Shown here: positions 1 through 7,717 of the stretch, one piece after another
How the letters are laid out: every line of letters begins with the position of its first letter
Position numbering within the stretch: position 1 is the first letter of the stretch
NCBI GenBank assembly: GCA_013362195.1
Contig: JABFWM010000162.1
Span: 1 to 7,937, forward strand
DNA: 7,937 bases
Origin: Acidobacteriota bacterium
GTDB lineage: Bacteria > Acidobacteriota > Vicinamibacteria > Vicinamibacterales > 2-12-FULL-66-21
Direction of reading: 5' to 3'
Program-made: the position numbers and the translations under genes
Notes under the pieces: generated by a model
Told to the model about the DNA's origin: nothing
What the model saw: only the letters and a program-made list of their open reading frames with translations
The model's database searches: none

Positions 1-2340
1 TACTCCACCTATGCGGGCTTCCTCGAGTCGCGCAGCCGCGGCTTTCGCGACGACTACTCCGCCAACTCGCTTCAGCTCAGCAACGGGGTCACCGTCGAGG
101 GCGACGTCGTGTTCAGCGAGATCGGGCGCATGGCCGGGGTGTCGGCGACCGACTGGAGCTGGAGCGTTCTCTTCGCCGACTTCGACGACGACGGGCGCAA
201 GGATCTCTTCATCGGCAACGGCTACCCGAAGGCGGTCAACGACCTCGATTACGTGGACGCCGTGCTCGCGGCGCGCCGGCGCGGCGGCAGGAGTGCAGCC
301 TGGGCCCTCCTCGATCATCTGCCCTCATACGACGAGAGCAACTATCTCTTCCGCAACGCCGGCGATCTCACCTTCACCGACGAGTCGAAGGCCTGGGGGA
401 TCCAGGCGCCGAGCTTCTCCTACGGTGCGGCCTACGTCGATCTCGACAACGACGGGCGGCTCGATCTCGTGGTGAGCAACATCAACGCACCGGCGTTCAT
501 CTACCATAACCGCGGGCCGAGGGACGACGCACACCATTCGCTCACCGTGCGGCTCGACGGCGATCCCCCGAACCGGCGCGGCATCGGAGCCACGGTGGTG
601 GCCACGACGGCGGGGCACCGGCAGTACGTCTATCAGTCTCCCTGGCGCGGCTTCATGTCAACCGTGGACGACCGGCCGCATTTCGGCCTCGGCGCCGCGG
701 CGCGGGTGGACACCCTCACGGTGACCTGGCCCGACGGCCGGCGCCAGACGCTGACGGGCGTGCGCGCCGACACGACGATCGTGCTCCGGCAGGCCGACGC
801 GGTGCGCGGTGACGCGTCGCCCCCGATCCCGCCGTCACCACGCTGGTTCCAGCCTCTCGCACCGCGCGGGCCGCTCGCGTACGCGCAGCGGAGCGGATCG
901 CTGGTGGACTACAACATCCAGCCCCTGCTCCCGTATCTCGTCTCGCGCCGGGGACCGGTCCTCGCCACGGCCGACGTCAATGGCGACGGCCTCGACGACC
1001 TGTACATCGGCGGAGGGTACGGCGTGGCGGGGAAGCTGCTGCTCCAGCAGCGGGACGGCTCATTCGTCGAATCGACGCAGGGCCAGCCCTGGGTGGCGGA
1101 TGCCGCATACGAGGATTGGGGTGCGTTGTTCTTCGACGCGAACGGGGATGGCCGTCCCGATCTCTACGTCGCGAGCGGTGGCTATCAGGTCGCGCCGAGC
1201 TCGCCGCGGCTCCAGGACCGCCTCTACATCAACCGAGGCAACGGCCGCTTCGCGCGCGACACGGCGGCGCTGCCGACGATGCTCACGAGCACGGCCACCG
1301 TCCGTGCCGGCGACTTCAACGGCGACGGGCGGCTCGACCTGTTCGTCGGCGGACGTCTCACCCCGCTCGGCTATCCGCTGCCGACGCGCAGCTACATCCT
1401 CAGGAACGACGGCGGCCGCTTCACGGACGTGACGGCCCAGGTGACGCCGGAGCTGCTGAAGCCCGGCGGCATGATCACCGATGCCGCGTGGGTCGACTAC
1501 GACGGCGACGGGCGGCTGGACCTCGTCACGACGGGCGAGTGGATGCCCGTGCAGTTCTTCCACGGCGAGGGCACGCGGCTGCGCGACGTGACCGCCCAGA
1601 TGCATCTCCCGCCGATGCGGGGCTGGTGGTACAGCCTCGGCGTCGGCGACTTCGATCACGACGGCCATCCCGACCTCGTCGCCGGCAACCTCGGGCTGAA
1701 CTACAGCTACACCACGTCCAGGGACACGGTGTTCGGGGTCTACGCCGGTCCCCTCACCGGCGGCCGCACGGTGGACGTGGTGCTGACGGAGCGGGTGGAC
1801 GGCGTCGAGCGTCCGATCGCGGGAATGTCGCCGCTCGGTCGGGACCTCTACACGCTCGCGCTCAAGTTCCCGACGTACGGCTCCTTTGCCGACGCGCGGA
1901 TCGAGCAGCTCTTCGGCCCCGCGCAGCTGCAGGCGGCGACGCACTACGAGGCCGACACCTTCGCGAGCGTGGTGCTGCACAACGACGGCAAGGGCGGCTT
2001 CACCGTGACGAAGCTCCCGATGGCCGCCCAGATCGCCCCCATCAAGGCGATCGCCGTGCACGACGTGGACGGCGACGGCAATCTCGACCTGATCGTGGCC
2101 GGCAACCTCTACGACGCCGAGCCGAACACGCCGCGCGCCGACGCCGGCAACGGCCTGTGGCTGAGGGGCGACGGCCGCGGCCACTTCACGCCGGTGTCGC
2201 CCAGGGAGAGCGGCTTTCTGGCGCCGCGGAACGCGAGCGGGATCGCGCTGGTGAAGACCGGCGCCGGCATGATGGCGATCGTCGCCAACGCCGGGGATTC
2301 GCTGCAGACGTTCAGCATCCGTCCCGCCGCACGGCGCTAG
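1..2340 (+). CDS. FG-GAP/VCBS repeat protein with ASPIC/UnbV domain (5' end outside window)
   Basis: This frame is open from the first base, so the gene starts outside the window; the GTG at 109 is internal. 779 residues and a TAG stop are visible. Eight calcium-loop motifs of the form DxDxDGxxD, typical of FG-GAP/VCBS beta-propeller blades, are encoded at 178-204, 439-465, 973-999, 1135-1161, 1312-1338, 1495-1521, 1648-1674 and 2062-2088. Between the second and third lies an ASPIC/UnbV domain (about 571-800) with the hallmarks GIGA, HFGLG and VTWPDG. The stretches FSEIGRMAGVSATDWSW near the left edge and LFGPAQLQ, ADTFAS and GNLY near the end match, from memory, the roughly 1,100-residue version encoded beside SusC/SusD genes. 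About 300 N-terminal residues, including any signal peptide, are therefore probably missing. Relatives are usually exported or surface lipoproteins. The role is unknown; binding of a glycan or protein is a guess. The gene converges on the SusC/SusD unit. The family call is secure; the function is not. Confidence 0.93.
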   Translation, partial: YSTYAGFLESRSRGFRDDYSANSLQLSNGVTVEGDVVFSEIGRMAGVSATDWSWSVLFADFDDDGRKDLFIGNGYPKAVNDLDYVDAVLAARRRGGRSAAWALLDHLPSYDESNYLFRNAGDLTFTDESKAWGIQAPSFSYGAAYVDLDNDGRLDLVVSNINAPAFIYHNRGPRDDAHHSLTVRLDGDPPNRRGIGATVVATTAGHRQYVYQSPWRGFMSTVDDRPHFGLGAAARVDTLTVTWPDGRRQTLTGVRADTTIVLRQADAVRGDASPPIPPSPRWFQPLAPRGPLAYAQRSGSLVDYNIQPLLPYLVSRRGPVLATADVNGDGLDDLYIGGGYGVAGKLLLQQRDGSFVESTQGQPWVADAAYEDWGALFFDANGDGRPDLYVASGGYQVAPSSPRLQDRLYINRGNGRFARDTAALPTMLTSTATVRAGDFNGDGRLDLFVGGRLTPLGYPLPTRSYILRNDGGRFTDVTAQVTPELLKPGGMITDAAWVDYDGDGRLDLVTTGEWMPVQFFHGEGTRLRDVTAQMHLPPMRGWWYSLGVGDFDHDGHPDLVAGNLGLNYSYTTSRDTVFGVYAGPLTGGRTVDVVLTERVDGVERPIAGMSPLGRDLYTLALKFPTYGSFADARIEQLFGPAQLQAATHYEADTFASVVLHNDGKGGFTVTKLPMAAQIAPIKAIAVHDVDGDGNLDLIVAGNLYDAEPNTPRADAGNGLWLRGDGRGHFTPVSPRESGFLAPRNASGIALVKTGAGMMAIVANAGDSLQTFSIRPAARR

Positions 2341-2428
2341 CTGTCATCCCGCGCGAGCGGAGCGAGTGTCGGGACCTACGGTGCGCACAATGGATCCCGA
2401 CAGGCGCTACGCGCCTGCGGGATGACAG
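2341..2428. repeat. Two-armed inverted repeat (REP-like palindromic element)
   Basis: The element starts at the base after the upstream stop codon. Left arm: CTGTCATCCCGC (2341-2352), a 14-base core (2353-2366), then TGTCGGGA (2367-2374). Read on the minus strand, the right arm has the same 12 bases (2428-2417), a different 14-base core (2416-2403) and the same 8 bases (2402-2395). The arms can therefore pair as 12 bp, a 14x14 internal loop, 8 bp and a 20-base apical loop that holds the palindrome GTGCGCAC (2381-2388). The right core lies within its own hairpin (2401-2407 with 2411-2417, loop TAC). The GTCATCCCG...GAGCGGAGCGAG pattern resembles dispersed intergenic palindromes I recall from several high-GC bacterial genomes. 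That is recollection; the number of copies in this genome cannot be seen here. Confidence 0.75.
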
Positions 2429-2432
2429 AGTG

Positions 2433-2465
2433 AAGGGCACACCGAGCCGAGCCCGGTGTGCCCTT
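2433..2465. terminator. Probable bidirectional intrinsic terminator
   Basis: AAGGGCACACCG (2433-2444) pairs perfectly with CGGTGTGCCCTT (2454-2465), giving a 12-bp stem with a 9-base loop. It lies 92 bases past the stop of the plus-strand gene and 41 bases past the stop of the minus-strand SusD gene, so it can serve both convergent transcripts. The T-tracts are weak in both directions: TTTAT on plus, and TT followed by CACT on minus. Hairpin strength and position make the case rather than a classical U-run. Confidence 0.72.
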
Positions 2466-2468
2466 TAT

Positions 2469-2500
2469 CGTCAGACTGTCAGACCGTCAAACCGATCGAC
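2469..2500. repeat. Short 8-base tandem repeat, degenerate
   Basis: Four consecutive 8-base units read CGTCAGAC, TGTCAGAC, CGTCAAAC and CGATCGAC. The first three differ from one another at one or two positions; the fourth is a loose match. The tract lies between the terminator hairpin and the SusD stop codon. It may simply be a small slippage duplication; no function is evident. Confidence 0.4.
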
Positions 2501-2506
2501 CGCCCC

Positions 2507-4291
2507 TCACCATCCCGGATTCTGCGTCAGCGCGCTGGTCCCGTTCACGGTGCTGAGCTGGATCTGGAGATCGGGGATCGGGAAGAGGTAGTGCTTGCTG
2601 ATGAAGGTCTCCGCGGAGGCGAGCTGGGTGCGGCGCGCCTTCTCGGCGCCCCCCGCCATGCCGTTGATATAGGAGTTCAGCATGGCATCGGCGATCCCCC
2701 AGCGGCGGAGGTCGAAGAAGCGCTGGCCCTCCATCGCCAGCTCGAGCCGGCGCTCGATGCGGACGTTCTGCCGCGCCGTCGCCTGGTCCCAGGGCCCCGG
2801 ATACGTCCCGATCCGGTAGGTGGCCCAGGTGATCGAGGGACTGTTGAGCGGCACGGCGATCGTGCTGCGGTCGGTGCCCGGTCCCTGCGCCGTCTGCGCG
2901 GCGCGCGTCCTGATCTGGTTCACGATCAGGCGTGCCGCCTCCGGCGACCCGGCTTCCGCTTCCGCCTCGGCCAGCAGCAGGAGCACGTCCGCGTAGCGGA
3001 GGATGTGGATGTTCACGGAGTTCAGCTGGGTGTTCGTCCAGCCCACGGTGCTCTGCGCGCCGCTCGACTTCTCGTGCGCGTTCTTCTTCGGGCTGTAGGG
3101 GCCCCCGTAGGCCGCCGAGCGGATCCAACCCGACGAATGCGGACCCCAGTCCTTGTAGGGCACGCCATCCCGGCCGACTGTCCAATCAAGGCGCGGATCG
3201 ACGGCCACCGTGTTGCTGGCGGCCGTGAAGTTCGCGTTCGAGGCGTTCCAGTTCGGGTCGGACAGGGCGCTCGGCAGCCCGTTCGCGTCGACCCGGAAGA
3301 AGTTGACCAGGTTCTGGGATGGCTGGTGGAATCCGCAGCAGCCGAACGGGCTGCCGGAGTGCGGCAGGTTCAGCCGCTCGCCGTAGTTGGAGTTGTTGCC
3401 GTTCGGCTCGCCGTCGTTGACCGAGGCCTCGTAGGCGAGGACCGTCTCCTTGCCGTTCTCCAGGTCCTTGAAGCCCGTCCAGACCCTGTCGTAGCTCGAC
3501 TCGAGCGCGTAGACGCCGCTCGCCTGGACCGCGCGCAGCGTCGTCAGGGCCGCCGGATAGTTGCCCGCGAACATCTGCACTTTGCCCTTGTACGCCATGG
3601 CCGTCCACTTGGTGGCGCGGCCTGCCTGGCCACCACGCGGCTTGTCCGGCAACAGGGCAATGGCGTCGTCGAGATCCTTGATGATGTCGGTGATCGCCTG
3701 GGCCTTCGTCTCGTTCGCCTTCCGGTAATCGGTATCGTCCTCGCGGTAGTAAGGGATGTTCCCCCACATCTTCCACGCCTCGAAGTGGAAGTGGGCGCGG
3801 AGGAAGAGCGCCTCACCCTTGATCCCGGCGGCGTCCGTGGCGGGAATCGCCCCGGGATTCGCCGAGACCTGGGCGAGCAGTCGCAGGGTCGCATTGGCGC
3901 GCGCCACGCCCTCGTACATCGCGCTCCACTTGTTGTTCAGGTAGCCCTGGGCGTCGGGCGTGGTCCAGTGGAACTCCTCGATCTGATCGATCGGCGGCTG
4001 GTCGGTCGCCTCCGATCCCTTGTACGCGTCGTCGCTCGTCGCGCTGCCCCAGACCCAGTTACTGGCCGCACATCCCCAGTTCCCGTTGGTGGAATTGGTG
4101 CAGTCGAGGCTGCGGTACGCGGCGATGAGCGTCCCTTCGACGCCCACCTGCGTCCGGAGGGTGGCCTCGTCCAGCGTGCCCAGCGGATTGGCATTGCTGT
4201 TCAGAAAATCCTTGCAGCCATACAGGGTTGCCGAGGCGAGGATCGCCACCGCCGTCCCGGTCAGCCACTTGTGTCTCGACATGAGTCGCAT
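2507..4291 (-). CDS. RagB/SusD family nutrient-uptake outer-membrane lipoprotein
   Basis: This 594-residue protein is full length for the family. The N-terminus has basic residues (R2, R6, K8), a hydrophobic stretch (residues 10-23) and the lipobox LYGC, predicting lipidation at Cys26 and outer-membrane anchoring. The N-terminal SusD-like region contains DDAYKGSEATDQ (87-98), W122 to N133 (WSAMYEGVARAN) and GEALFLRAHFHFE (159-171). The C-terminal SusD/RagB region contains HQPSQNLVNFF (322-332), LRYADVLLLLAEAEAE (431-446), RRLELAMEGQRFFDLRRWG (514-532), LFPIP (569-573) and the terminal QNPGW. These proteins bind substrate on the cell surface and act as a lid on the partner SusC channel. The start at 4291 is preferred because GAGGA lies 9 bases upstream; ATG 4282 is a weaker alternative. 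The gene follows the SusC gene after 32 bases, so co-transcription is very likely. The mature protein has four further cysteines (64, 74, 318, 319). The substrate is unknown. Confidence 0.97.
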   Translation of the reverse strand: MRLMSRHKWLTGTAVAILASATLYGCKDFLNSNANPLGTLDEATLRTQVGVEGTLIAAYRSLDCTNSTNGNWGCAASNWVWGSATSDDAYKGSEATDQPPIDQIEEFHWTTPDAQGYLNNKWSAMYEGVARANATLRLLAQVSANPGAIPATDAAGIKGEALFLRAHFHFEAWKMWGNIPYYREDDTDYRKANETKAQAITDIIKDLDDAIALLPDKPRGGQAGRATKWTAMAYKGKVQMFAGNYPAALTTLRAVQASGVYALESSYDRVWTGFKDLENGKETVLAYEASVNDGEPNGNNSNYGERLNLPHSGSPFGCCGFHQPSQNLVNFFRVDANGLPSALSDPNWNASNANFTAASNTVAVDPRLDWTVGRDGVPYKDWGPHSSGWIRSAAYGGPYSPKKNAHEKSSGAQSTVGWTNTQLNSVNIHILRYADVLLLLAEAEAEAGSPEAARLIVNQIRTRAAQTAQGPGTDRSTIAVPLNSPSITWATYRIGTYPGPWDQATARQNVRIERRLELAMEGQRFFDLRRWGIADAMLNSYINGMAGGAEKARRTQLASAETFISKHYLFPIPDLQIQLSTVNGTSALTQNPGW

Positions 4292-4300
4292 CGTTCAACG

Positions 4301-4305
4301 TCCTC
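4301..4305 (-). promoter_or_regulatory. Ribosome binding site of the SusD gene
   Basis: GAGGA on the minus strand, with 9 bases between it and the ATG at 4291. It favours that start over the in-frame ATG at 4282, which would leave an 18-base gap. It sits within the 32-base gap after the SusC stop codon, so the SusD gene has its own initiation site within the operon. Confidence 0.65.
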
Positions 4306-4323
4306 GAAGAAGTGGCGCGTGGC

Positions 4324-7300
4324 CTAGAAGGAGGTGGTCAGACCGATGCTGAACACTCGGTTGGTCGGGTACGTCCCCTGGTCGACGCCGCGGAACTGGT
4401 CGCGGACGTCACCGGCGGACCGTGTGACGTTCTGGGCCGGGAGCGCCGGATCGAGCCCCGGGTAGTTCGTGTGGGTGAAGATGTTCTCGCCCTGGAGGTA
4501 GACGCGGGTGCCGGTGAGCGAGCCGAGGAAGCGGGTGGTCGACGGGATGGTGTAGCCGAGCTGGAGGCTGCGCAGCCGGATGTACGAGCCGTCCTCGATG
4601 TAGTAGCTGCTGAACGCGTAGCTGTACGTGTCGGTGTAGTCGATCCGCGGATACTTCGCGTCGAGGTTCTGGGGCGTCCACGAATTGGCCAGCAGGTCGC
4701 TGACGACATTCGTGTTGAAGTTGCGGAAGACGTAGAACTGCTTCTGCGCATCGAAGATCTTGTTGCCGAAAGTGCCGAACACGGTGGAGCTCACGTCGAA
4801 GTCGCGCCACCGGGCACCCAGGTCGAGTCCCGCCGTGAACTTCGGGTGCGGGCTGCCGATGACCGTGCGGTCGTTCAGGTCGATCTTTCCGTCGCCGTTG
4901 AGGTCGCGGAACTTGATGCGCCCCGGCTTGGCCCCCGCCTGCGTCGCGTGACTGGAGACGTCAGCCGCATCGCGGAACATCCCCTCGGCCACGTACCCGT
5001 AGAAGGCGCCGATCGGCGAGCCGACCTGATTGATGACGGGGTTCCCGAACCGGAGGCCGATCGGGCCGTAGAAGAAGTTCTGGACCCCGTCGATCTTCTC
5101 GATCTTGTTGTTGTAGTGGCTGCCGTTGAAGGTGGCGTTCCACCACGACCCGCGATGACCGATCGAGAAGTCGAAGCCCGTGTTCAGGACGCTGCCGACG
5201 TTGACGAAGGGCGGGCTGGCGGTGCCCGCGGTCGCGGGCAGGGCGGGGTTGTAGAGCAGGTTGTTCGTGGTGCGGCGGTAGATGTCGAGCACGACGTCGA
5301 GGTTGCGGTTGAAGAGCGACATGTCGGCGCCGACGTTCTGCGACCGGTCTTCCTCCCACTTCAGGTCCGGGTTGCCGACCGAGCTCACCTTGAAGCCCGG
5401 GGCGACCGAGGTATTCGACCCGCTGATGTCGTAGAAGGTGTCGCCCGCCGAGCCGCCGAACTGCGAGACGATCCGGCCAGTCGGGATGAGCTGATTCCCC
5501 GTCACGCCCCACCCGTAGCGGAGCATCACGTCGTTGAAGACTCGGTTGTCCTTCAGGAACGATTCGTTCGTGATGCGCCAGCCGAGACCGAACGCGGGGA
5601 AGGTCCCCCAGCGGTTGGTCGGACCGAGGCGCGACGAGCCGTCGGCCCGCAGGGTGGCGCTGAGGACATACCGGTCGGCGAAGCTGTAGTCCGCCTTGCC
5701 GAAGAACGAGAGCAGCGCATAGCGGCCGCCGCTGCTGGAGACGTTCTTGGATTTCGCGTCGCCGAGCGCATCCTGGATGAATCGCGAATCCAGGTTGGTG
5801 TTGAGCAAGTTGGCCAGCGAAGCGGTGATGAACCGATTGTTGCCGCCGTTGGCTTCCTGACCCACCAGGACGTTCAGCGAGTGCGATCCCAGAGTCTTGA
5901 GGTACTGTGCGGTATTGCTCCAGGTCCAGTCCGTGAACTGGTTCTGGTTCTCGTTGATCGAGTTGTTGAGCGTCGGCTCGGAATTCTCCGGGGTGATCGC
6001 GTTGTAGCCGTTGAAGGCGCTCTGCCCGATGTTGAAGCCGAACCGGGTGCGCGCCGTGAGCTCCGGCAGCAGCGCATAGCCGGCGAACACGTTGCCGAAC
6101 ACGCGGTTGTTGCGGTTCGTGTTGTTGCGCCCCTCGTAGGCGAGCTTGAGGGGGTTGGTGTTGTTGCCGAGGTTGTTCGCCTTGCCCGACGCGAAGTTGC
6201 CCTGCACGTCGTAGACCGGGACGACGGGCTGCATCAGGATGTTCTTACCGAGGATTCCACCCTCGCCGAAGTTGTCGTCCGCCTGCCCACCCACCGCGCG
6301 TTCGAGGCCCACGGCGAGATTCTCCCCGAAGGAGAGCTTGCTGCGCCGGAATTCGGTGTTCACGCGCACCGTGCCGCGCTGATACTGATTGTACCGCGCC
6401 GTGCCGCCCTGGTCGAAGTAGTTGAACGACACGCCGTAGCTGTTGTCCGCGCTGCCGCCGCCGACGTCGAGGTTCACGTCCTTCACCGGCGCGGAGCCGA
6501 AGACTGCGCTCCACCAGTCGGTCCCCGCGCTGCCGGGCATGATCAGGCTGCCGGGGTACTGGTAGCTGCTCAGGTTGACCGACTGGCAAGGGCCTTCCGT
6601 GCCACCGGGGCCGCAGTTGTTCGGCCAGATGTAGGCCGGCACGGTCGGGCTGTTCGGGTCGCCGAAGACGTTCGTCGGCGGCGTTTGTCCGGCGTTGACG
6701 TAGGCCGCCTTGAAGACCTGATAGTAGTCCAGCGCGTTCGTGAGCAGGAAGTCGTTGTAGCCCCGCACGGGCGTGGCCATCCCGGTCCTGAGCCGCAGCG
6801 TGGAGCGCGGCGGACCGTTGATGCCGCGCTTCGTCGTCTCGATGACGACGACGCCATTGCTGGCCCGCGACCCGTAAATCGACGCGGCCGAGGCATCCTT
6901 CAGCACCTGGATCGAGGTGATGTCCTCGGGGTTCAGCCAGTTGATGTAGGTGTCCTGCACCGGCGTGCCGTCGATGACGTAGAGCGGATCGTTGTTCTGG
7001 AAGGAGCTGACGCCGCGGATGCGCACCGTGCTGCGCGAGCCCGGCGAGCCGCTGTTCTCCACCGTCACGCCGGGGGTGATCGCGGCGAGCTTCTGCAGGA
7101 CGCTCGCGCCCGTCTCGCGGTTGATCGCCTCGATCGGCACGCTGGCGACGGCGCCCGTGATGTCGGCGCGGCGCTGCTCGGCGTACGAGGTGACCACCAC
7201 CTCCTCGAGGTAGGCGATCTTCGGCATCGTGATGTCGATCCGCGTGCGGCCGGAGATCGACGTCTCGACGGAGCGGCGCCCGACGATCGAGAAGCGCAGC

Positions 7301-7596
7301 ACGCCGTCGGGCGGTGCGTTGGGAATCAGGTAGCGCCCATTGCCGCCGGTGACGGCGCGGGCGTCCGACCCCTGGACGCTCACGGTGACGCCGGGCACCG
7401 GTCCCCCCTCGGGAGAGGTCACGGTGCCGGTCACCGTGATGCGTCCCGGTGTCTGCGCCGACGCCGGGGGCACGAGGCCGGTCATGAGCAGGAGGAGGGC
7501 TGCGACGCCGGCGTGTAACGCGCGGAGCGGCAGGCGTGGGAACGATCTCGTGCACGGCGGCACTTTCGTCATCGATGGCCTCTCGGTCTCACTCAT
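4324..7596 (-). CDS. SusC/RagA family TonB-linked outer-membrane transporter
   Basis: This 1,090-residue protein has a typical SusC length. A signal peptide has basic residues up to R25, a hydrophobic core (about 29-41) and a predicted cut after ASA (45-47). Next come a carboxypeptidase-regulatory-like domain (about 52-127: GTVTSPEGGPVPGVTVSVQG, then GGNGRYLI), the TonB-box region EEVVVTSYA (131-139) and the plug (about 141-258) with LYVIDGTPV (205-213) and the family signature VLKDASAASIYGSRASNG (231-248). The remainder is the barrel, including DLNGDGKID (898-906), and ends in Phe, the usual outer-membrane sorting residue. It imports a bound substrate using proton-motive energy relayed by TonB. 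There is no N-terminal STN signalling domain and no sigma/anti-sigma gene nearby, so the FecA-type control circuit is not indicated. AAGGAG precedes ATG 7596 by 10 bases; ATG 7572, with GAGAGG 6 bases upstream, would give a more ordinary signal-peptide length. Only two cysteines occur in the mature protein (328 and 337). Confidence 0.98.
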   Translation of the reverse strand: MSETERPSMTKVPPCTRSFPRLPLRALHAGVAALLLLMTGLVPPASAQTPGRITVTGTVTSPEGGPVPGVTVSVQGSDARAVTGGNGRYLIPNAPPDGVLRFSIVGRRSVETSISGRTRIDITMPKIAYLEEVVVTSYAEQRRADITGAVASVPIEAINRETGASVLQKLAAITPGVTVENSGSPGSRSTVRIRGVSSFQNNDPLYVIDGTPVQDTYINWLNPEDITSIQVLKDASAASIYGSRASNGVVVIETTKRGINGPPRSTLRLRTGMATPVRGYNDFLLTNALDYYQVFKAAYVNAGQTPPTNVFGDPNSPTVPAYIWPNNCGPGGTEGPCQSVNLSSYQYPGSLIMPGSAGTDWWSAVFGSAPVKDVNLDVGGGSADNSYGVSFNYFDQGGTARYNQYQRGTVRVNTEFRRSKLSFGENLAVGLERAVGGQADDNFGEGGILGKNILMQPVVPVYDVQGNFASGKANNLGNNTNPLKLAYEGRNNTNRNNRVFGNVFAGYALLPELTARTRFGFNIGQSAFNGYNAITPENSEPTLNNSINENQNQFTDWTWSNTAQYLKTLGSHSLNVLVGQEANGGNNRFITASLANLLNTNLDSRFIQDALGDAKSKNVSSSGGRYALLSFFGKADYSFADRYVLSATLRADGSSRLGPTNRWGTFPAFGLGWRITNESFLKDNRVFNDVMLRYGWGVTGNQLIPTGRIVSQFGGSAGDTFYDISGSNTSVAPGFKVSSVGNPDLKWEEDRSQNVGADMSLFNRNLDVVLDIYRRTTNNLLYNPALPATAGTASPPFVNVGSVLNTGFDFSIGHRGSWWNATFNGSHYNNKIEKIDGVQNFFYGPIGLRFGNPVINQVGSPIGAFYGYVAEGMFRDAADVSSHATQAGAKPGRIKFRDLNGDGKIDLNDRTVIGSPHPKFTAGLDLGARWRDFDVSSTVFGTFGNKIFDAQKQFYVFRNFNTNVVSDLLANSWTPQNLDAKYPRIDYTDTYSYAFSSYYIEDGSYIRLRSLQLGYTIPSTTRFLGSLTGTRVYLQGENIFTHTNYPGLDPALPAQNVTRSAGDVRDQFRGVDQGTYPTNRVFSIGLTTSF

Positions 7597-7717
7597 GAGT
7601 CGCTGTCTCCTTCCCGGGTCGTCGCATGGCCTTCAGCCCTGCCTCGATCAACTGCCATATGTTCCCCAGCGCCACGCCGCTGGGTGTGCGCCGGACGCGA
7701 AACCGCGCCGCCGGCGT
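7589..7717 (-). other. Short open stretch running into the SusC start (possible coding remnant)
   Basis: On the minus strand, between a TGA at 7720-7718 and a TGA at 7591-7589 that lies inside the first codons of the SusC gene, 42 codons are open. The translation includes FRVRRTPSGVALG and IWQLIEAGLKAMRR, which look more protein-like than the arginine-rich translations of the other frames, and most third positions are G or C. No ATG with a good ribosome site starts it, and I do not recognise the peptide. It could be the 3' end of a gene broken by a frameshift upstream, a short leader ORF using GTG, or chance. Confidence 0.15.
7607..7612 (-). promoter_or_regulatory. Ribosome binding site of the SusC gene
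   Basis: AAGGAG on the minus strand, separated by 10 bases from ATG 7596. It is the strongest Shine-Dalgarno match in the window and supports the longer start over ATG 7572. Such sites are usually lacking in Bacteroidota, so this also bears on the choice of phylum. Confidence 0.75.

Noticed and set aside
109..111. GTG as the start of the FG-GAP protein gene
   Set aside because: The frame is open to base 1 and the upstream residues (including NSLQLSNG) fit the family, so the true start lies outside the window.
1060..2184. A 374-codon minus-strand open frame opposite the FG-GAP protein gene
   Set aside because: It is antisense to a well-supported gene. Its repeated Val/Ala/Glu pattern is the reverse reading of the Asp/Gly-rich calcium loops.
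2456..4327. A 623-codon plus-strand open frame antisense to the SusD gene
   Set aside because: It is a shadow of the SusD gene with a low-complexity Arg/Val/Gly-rich translation and no family features. It also runs through the terminator hairpin.
5920..6180. Tracts of Asn codons in the SusC gene, which look like a simple repeat
   Set aside because: They encode Asn-rich loops, which are common in SusC barrels. The repeat units are irregular and there is no sign of slippage or a frameshift.
4312..7518. A 1,068-codon open frame on the plus strand, antisense to the whole SusC gene
   Set aside because: It mirrors a gene with clear family signatures throughout, and its translation is a Val/Arg/Ala/Glu-rich composition without motifs. 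Long stop-free antisense frames are expected in GC-rich coding sequence.
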